DNA from: JAVBNF01 sp031551725
Lineage (GTDB): Bacteria; Bacteroidota; Bacteroidia; Bacteroidales; P3
Length of the DNA stretch: 43,407 bases
Direction of reading: 5' to 3'
Assembly: GCA_031551725.1 (NCBI GenBank)
Contig: JAVBNF010000069.1
Coordinates: forward strand, 1-43,407
The notes beneath the pieces were generated by a model that saw only the letters and a list, made by a program, of their open reading frames with translations, did no database searches and was not told the origin of the DNA. Shown piece by piece: positions 39,289-43,407 of this stretch. Made by a program: the position numbers and the translations under genes. Numbering within the stretch: the first letter of the stretch is position 1; each line of letters begins with the position of its first letter.

Positions 39289-40389
39289 ATGCAACGTTTA
39301 CTGAAAATATTAACAATTATCAGCTTAATCCTAAGCATTCATCATGTTTTCGGACAAGTAAACGCGATTGTTGAATTAAGCAAAAAATCGGTTTACGTAC
39401 AGCAGCCGTTCCGCGTGAATATTACGGTTTACACCAAAACATGGTTTACAGCGCCTATAGAATTCGGCAACCTGCAAATCCCGAATGCCTTTATTGTGCC
39501 GTTCGACAAAACGCAGCCGGGCATGTTTACCGTTGGCGGAAAACTATATCCGGGCATCCAATTTTATTACATTGTCTTTCCTTACAAAGTCGGTCATTTC
39601 AATATTCCGGCCTTGGAAATTACGGCACAAAGTCCGCCGGAAGGGAGCGCAAGCTCTCAAAAAGTGCTTATTCATACGCCTGTACAAAGTTTTACAGTCA
39701 AAGACATTCCGGAAAATTTTCAAAATGAAGCCTGGCTTGTCGCGAAAGACGTGATTGTTTCTGAAAAGTGGAACACTGATTTTGAACATTTAAAAGTCGG
39801 CGATGTGTTGGAACGCACGATTATGATTGATGCGAAAGGCACTTTGCCGCAATTTATTCCGGAAATTACCAATCAATTGGAAGTTAAATTTGCAAGTATT
39901 TATCCGAAAGACGCCGTATTAAATAATGAAAAAGAAGATGGCGATGTGAGTGGAAAACGTACACAAACCGTTACCTATTTATTAGAAAAAGCGGGGAGTT
40001 TCACGCTCCCCGAAATCCGTTTATCTTTCTGGAATCCATACACAAGTAAAATGCAGGAACGTGTATTGAAAGCAAAAACAATACAAATTGCCGAAAATCC
40101 GGATTTGGGAATTTTAACAACATTACGTGATAGTTTGCAAGCTGCTACGCCTTCCGCCAAGGAGCAAACAAAAAAAACATTTTTGATTTTCGGAATAGCT
40201 TGGTACAAGATCGTTGGATTTGCAATTCCCTGCTTGATTTTGCTGTATGCCGTACTTCGTTTCGCAGTACGTTTATATCGAAAAATCCGTGCAAAACGCC
40301 GTATTTCAAAACAGCTAAAGAAAGAAGCTATTGAATTTAAAAAGAAAGGCTTGCTTAACGATCTGCAATTCGAGTCCGACTTACTTTAA
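39289..40389 (+). CDS. batD: BatD-like protein
   Basis: A 366-residue protein. A signal peptide (~1-22, ending VFGQ) is followed by beta-rich Ig-like domains (VNAIVELSKKSVYVQQPFRV; LKVGDVLERTIMIDAKGTLP) and one C-terminal membrane helix (~303-325) with a basic cytosolic tail. The order and fold match BatD, which projects into the periplasm. The function is unknown beyond membership of the aerotolerance/MoxR system. Its 3' end overlaps the convergent uvrA gene by 9 bp. Confidence 0.87.
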   Translation: MQRLLKILTIISLILSIHHVFGQVNAIVELSKKSVYVQQPFRVNITVYTKTWFTAPIEFGNLQIPNAFIVPFDKTQPGMFTVGGKLYPGIQFYYIVFPYKVGHFNIPALEITAQSPPEGSASSQKVLIHTPVQSFTVKDIPENFQNEAWLVAKDVIVSEKWNTDFEHLKVGDVLERTIMIDAKGTLPQFIPEITNQLEVKFASIYPKDAVLNNEKEDGDVSGKRTQTVTYLLEKAGSFTLPEIRLSFWNPYTSKMQERVLKAKTIQIAENPDLGILTTLRDSLQAATPSAKEQTKKTFLIFGIAWYKIVGFAIPCLILLYAVLRFAVRLYRKIRAKRRISKQLKKEAIEFKKKGLLNDLQFESDLL

Positions 40390-43200
40390 TTCGTCTTTCA
40401 GGAATTTCGCGGTATAGCTTTCCTTCACTTTAACCACTTCTTCGGGCGTTCCTTCGGCAATAATGTAGCCGCCGCGTTCGCCGCCCTCGGGCCCGATATC
40501 AACAATATGGTCGGCTTGTTTTATCACATCCATATTATGCTCAATTACCAAAACCGTGTTTCCGCGATCCACCAATTTATTAAGTACTTCCATCAACACA
40601 CGAATATCTTCGAAATGCAAGCCGGTTGTGGGCTCATCGAGCACATACAAGGTTTTTCCGGTATCTTTTTTCGATAATTCGGTAGCCAATTTCACACGTT
40701 GCGCCTCACCGCCGGAAAGCGTTGTAGAACGCTGTCCAAGCGTAATATAGCCCAATCCAACTTCGCTCAAGGTTCTTATTTTTTGCAAAACATGCGGAAT
40801 ATTTTCAAAAAATTCAAGCGCCTGATCAATGTTCATATTAAGCACATCATTGATAGATTTTCCTTTGTAACGCACTTCCAAAGTCTCACGGTTGTAGCGT
40901 TTTCCGTTGCACGTATCACAATGCACATGCACATCGGGAAGAAAATTCATTTCAATGGTCTTCACTCCTGCCCCACCGCAATCTTCACAGCGTCCGCCTT
41001 TTACGTTAAACGAAAAACGCCCCGGCAGATAACCACGGATTTTTGCATCGGGCAAAGATGCAAATAATTTGCGAATATCGTCGAAAACACCTGTATAAGT
41101 GGCCGGATTCGAACGCGGCGTGCGCCCGATCGGCGATTGGTCTACTTCTATAATTTTATCGATATTTTCCAACCCTTCAATCTTATCGTACGGCAGCGGT
41201 TCCGCGATCGAACGATAAAATTGATGACTGATAATCGGATGCAAAGTCCCTTTAATCAACGAAGATTTCCCGCTTCCGGAAACACCCGTCACGCAAATCA
41301 GTTTACCCAAAGGCAAATCCAAATTTACCTTTTTCAAATTATGTCCTCTGGCGCCTTTCAGTTTAATGGAAGTTCCGTTTCCTTTGCGGCGCTTCTTCGG
41401 CACAGGCACTTCTCGCGTGCCGTTCAAATAATCGCAGGTAACGGAATGTTGTTTTAAAATTTCGGAAGGGGTTCCTTGTGAAACGATTTTACCGCCGTTA
41501 ATTCCGGCGCCCGGACCAATATCAATCACATGGTCGGCCGCCAAAATCATATCTTTGTCGTGCTCCACAACAATCACAGAATTTCCCACATCGCGCAAAT
41601 CTTTCAACGCTTGAATCAGCTTTTGATTATCGCGCTGATGCAAACCAATACTGGGCTCATCAAGGATATACAACACGCCTACAAGTTTTGATCCGATTTG
41701 TGTTGCCAAACGGATCCGTTGAGATTCTCCACCCGAAAGCGTTGCCGCCGAACGGTTTAGTGTCAAATATTCAATCCCAACATCCAACAGAAACGATAAG
41801 CGTGTGCGGATTTCGCGGATAATTTCATGTCCGATTTTGCGCTTGCGCGGATCCACATGTTCTTCCACATGCATCATCCAGTCAGACAAACCAAGTAAAT
41901 CCATTTCCGCCAATTGCACAATGTTTTTATCGCTGATGCGAAACCATAACGACGTCTTTTTCAAACGCGCACCGTTGCATTCCGGACAAACCACACGGTT
42001 CATAAAACTATCCACCCAGCGTTGAACAATACTGTTTTCTTCTTTTTCGAAACTCGAAACAAAAGCGACAACGCCGTCAAAATCAATTTTTATCTTGGAA
42101 TTAACGCCCACATATTCATTTTTCACTTCCACGGTTTCCGATCCGCCGTTCATAATCATATTCACAGCTTCGGGATCAATTTTATGAAAAGGCGTATCTA
42201 AGGTAAAATCGTATTTTTTTCCAATGGCTTCAATTTGCTGAAAAGCCGTGTTGCTCTTGAATTCTCCAAGCGGCGCAATGGCTCCTTTGCGGATGCTTTT
42301 CTTCGGATCGGGGACAATTTTGTCCATGTCGATTTTCATGACCGTTCCAAGTCCGTTGCAATGCGGGCAAGCACCATAAGGCGAATTGAATGAAAATGTA
42401 TTGGGCTCCGGTTCCTCGTAAGAAATTCCGGTGGTCAGACACATTAAAAGCCGGCTCAAATTGCGGACTTTTCCGGTAGATTCATCCAACACCATCAACA
42501 CACCTTTGCCCTGTTTCATCGCTGTTTGCACAGCCGATTCAATGCGCAGTCCCGCCGATTCCTGAACTTTAATCTTATCAATTACAATTTCAATATCGTG
42601 GGTTTTGTAGCGATCTAAGTGCATGCCGAATTCCAATTCGCGCAATTCGCCATCTGTTCGAACACGCAAAAAGCCCTGTTTACGCACTTGTTCAAACAAT
42701 TCGCGATAATGCCCCTTACGGCCTCGCACCAAAGGAGCAAGTATCAAAACTTCTTTCTTATCGAATTCTTTATGAATCAAATCGATAATCTGCGTTTCGG
42801 TATAACGCACCATTTTTTCACCCGTATTATACGAATAGGCATCTGCCACGCGCGCATAAAGCAAACGGAGAAAATCGTAAATTTCCGTAATCGTACCAAC
42901 CGTAGAACGCGGACTACGACCGGTGGTTTTTTGTTCAATCGAAATAACCGGACTTAAACCGTTGATTTTGTCCACGTCCGGACGTTCCATATCGCCGATA
43001 AATTGACGGGCATACGCCGAAAATGTTTCCATATAACGACGTTGTCCTTCGGCGTAAATAGTATCAAACGCAAGCGATGACTTACCGCTTCCGCTTAATC
43101 CAGTGATAACGACTAATTTATTTCGAGGAATTTGCAAATCGACGTTTTGCAAGTTATGAACTCGCGCACCGTAAACTTCCAATTGGTTGATATCGTGCAT
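40381..43200 (-). CDS. uvrA: UvrABC excinuclease subunit A
   Basis: A 939-residue DNA-damage sensor of nucleotide excision repair. It has two ABC ATPase modules: Walker A GLSGSGKSSLAF near residue 33 and GVSGSGKSSLIKG near 640, with signatures LSGGESQRIRLA and LSGGEAQRVKLA. The zinc modules are CPHCNGLG / CPECNGARL and CEDCGGAG / CDTCNGKRY. The start MHDINQLEVYGARVHNLQN at 43200 is chosen; the frame opening at 43311 includes repeat sequence and precedes the promoter at 43222-43229. The length is normal. Confidence 0.97.
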   Translation of the reverse strand: MHDINQLEVYGARVHNLQNVDLQIPRNKLVVITGLSGSGKSSLAFDTIYAEGQRRYMETFSAYARQFIGDMERPDVDKINGLSPVISIEQKTTGRSPRSTVGTITEIYDFLRLLYARVADAYSYNTGEKMVRYTETQIIDLIHKEFDKKEVLILAPLVRGRKGHYRELFEQVRKQGFLRVRTDGELRELEFGMHLDRYKTHDIEIVIDKIKVQESAGLRIESAVQTAMKQGKGVLMVLDESTGKVRNLSRLLMCLTTGISYEEPEPNTFSFNSPYGACPHCNGLGTVMKIDMDKIVPDPKKSIRKGAIAPLGEFKSNTAFQQIEAIGKKYDFTLDTPFHKIDPEAVNMIMNGGSETVEVKNEYVGVNSKIKIDFDGVVAFVSSFEKEENSIVQRWVDSFMNRVVCPECNGARLKKTSLWFRISDKNIVQLAEMDLLGLSDWMMHVEEHVDPRKRKIGHEIIREIRTRLSFLLDVGIEYLTLNRSAATLSGGESQRIRLATQIGSKLVGVLYILDEPSIGLHQRDNQKLIQALKDLRDVGNSVIVVEHDKDMILAADHVIDIGPGAGINGGKIVSQGTPSEILKQHSVTCDYLNGTREVPVPKKRRKGNGTSIKLKGARGHNLKKVNLDLPLGKLICVTGVSGSGKSSLIKGTLHPIISHQFYRSIAEPLPYDKIEGLENIDKIIEVDQSPIGRTPRSNPATYTGVFDDIRKLFASLPDAKIRGYLPGRFSFNVKGGRCEDCGGAGVKTIEMNFLPDVHVHCDTCNGKRYNRETLEVRYKGKSINDVLNMNIDQALEFFENIPHVLQKIRTLSEVGLGYITLGQRSTTLSGGEAQRVKLATELSKKDTGKTLYVLDEPTTGLHFEDIRVLMEVLNKLVDRGNTVLVIEHNMDVIKQADHIVDIGPEGGERGGYIIAEGTPEEVVKVKESYTAKFLKDELK

Positions 43201-43221
43201 AAGGGTCTCCAAAATGAAGTG

Positions 43222-43229
43222 CAAAGATA
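43222..43229 (-). promoter_or_regulatory. -7 element of uvrA
   Basis: The minus strand reads TATCTTTG, 21 bp before the ATG at 43200, which fixes that start. A GAGAATGG-type repeat copy (about 43240-43271, ATTGAGAATAGAGAATGG) occupies the -33 region. No SOS-box was recognised. Confidence 0.72.
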
Positions 43230-43294
43230 CAAAAAATAATTGAGAATAGAGAATGGAAATTTGAGAACGTAGAGTCAACATCCAAACGCATAAA

Positions 43295-43407
43295 TTAGCA
43301 AAACGGTGCAAAATAGTCGAACGGCGAGTTAAAGTTCAGATTTTCACGCGGTCTCCGATTTAATTTATATTGAACGTTTTTAATTTGTTGATGGTCTATG
43401 GTGTCAA
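43295..43407 (-). mobile_element. IS30-type transposase, C-terminal end (partial)
   Basis: On the minus strand, an open frame enters from the right edge and ends at TAA (43297-43295). The last ~36 residues include IDHQQIKNVQYKLNRRPREN and a terminal SPFDYF. This matches the conserved C-terminus of IS30-family transposases (LNNRPRK...L...P...F). The catalytic core lies outside the window. It could be an intact IS or a fragment. No terminal inverted repeat could be identified between it and uvrA. Confidence 0.72.

Noticed and set aside
1..43407. CRISPR array
   Set aside because: No regularly spaced direct repeats with unique spacers were seen; the tandem units at the hairpins are contiguous and self-complementary.

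Overview
This window reads as a chromosome segment from an anaerobic member of the Bacteroidales. The 16S rRNA 5' end at the left edge has the Bacteroidetes-type beginning. Most promoters fit the Bacteroidetes consensus TTTG-N19/20-TAnnTTTG, and one gene aside there are no Shine-Dalgarno sequences. The sulfatase is activated by a radical-SAM (anaerobic) maturase, and the gene set includes FISUMP and DUF3078 proteins and a Bat locus. A Paludibacter-like family is possible but cannot be fixed from 148 nt of 16S.

Layout. 1-760: 16S 5' end and its promoter, then a nest of short dispersed repeats. 764-3012: a secreted FISUMP/glycine-rich protein behind a long leader that contains a terminator-like hairpin. 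3150-5494: an orphan rhomboid C-terminal tail, a membrane-anchored EEP hydrolase and a DUF3078 outer-membrane protein. 5501-9164 (minus): M23/LysM peptidase, coaD, ZIP transporter and a GT2 glycosyltransferase. 9390-13501: CorA, a U32/DUF3656 RNA-hydroxylation protein and an M20 peptidase. 13724-18959: sulfatase, HAD lipoprotein, anaerobic sulfatase maturase, DUF1398 protein and a trigger factor without its PPIase domain. 18994-22881: moxR, DUF58, DUF4381 and batA. 22896-27147 (minus): an array of gene cassettes separated by attC-like sites (GNAT pseudogene, AbiE toxin-antitoxin, PD-(D/E)XK-like protein, short ORF) with no integrase in view. 27291-37417: a complete phosphate regulon (phoR, phoB, phoU, pstB, pstA, pstC, pstS, phosphate porin), interrupted by a four-helix-bundle gene and a Fic gene. 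37597-40389: batB/C fusion and batD, the other half of the Bat locus. 40381-43200: uvrA. 43295-43407: the end of an IS30-type transposase.

How the parts work together. The phosphate block is internally coherent. Three promoters (porin, pstS, pstA) each carry four 11-bp repeats placed exactly 9 bp upstream of an identical TAATTTTG element, as expected for PhoB activation. The sulfatase and its maturase form a functional pair. The Bat locus has the order MoxR-DUF58-DUF4381-VWA // VWA-TPR-BatD, split by about 14.7 kb.

The most unusual content is accessory. First, there is the cassette array. Second, there is a set of hairpin-forming tandem-unit repeats that sit between genes of the pst operon and elsewhere. 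Two copies of this general architecture enclose a four-helix-bundle gene, each placed inside an operon, which suggests a small mobile element with gene-less derivatives. Third, a 28-bp palindrome family occurs twice, once in frame within moxR and once as a probable terminator. All gene calls come from reading the sequence and family knowledge; no database search was run.
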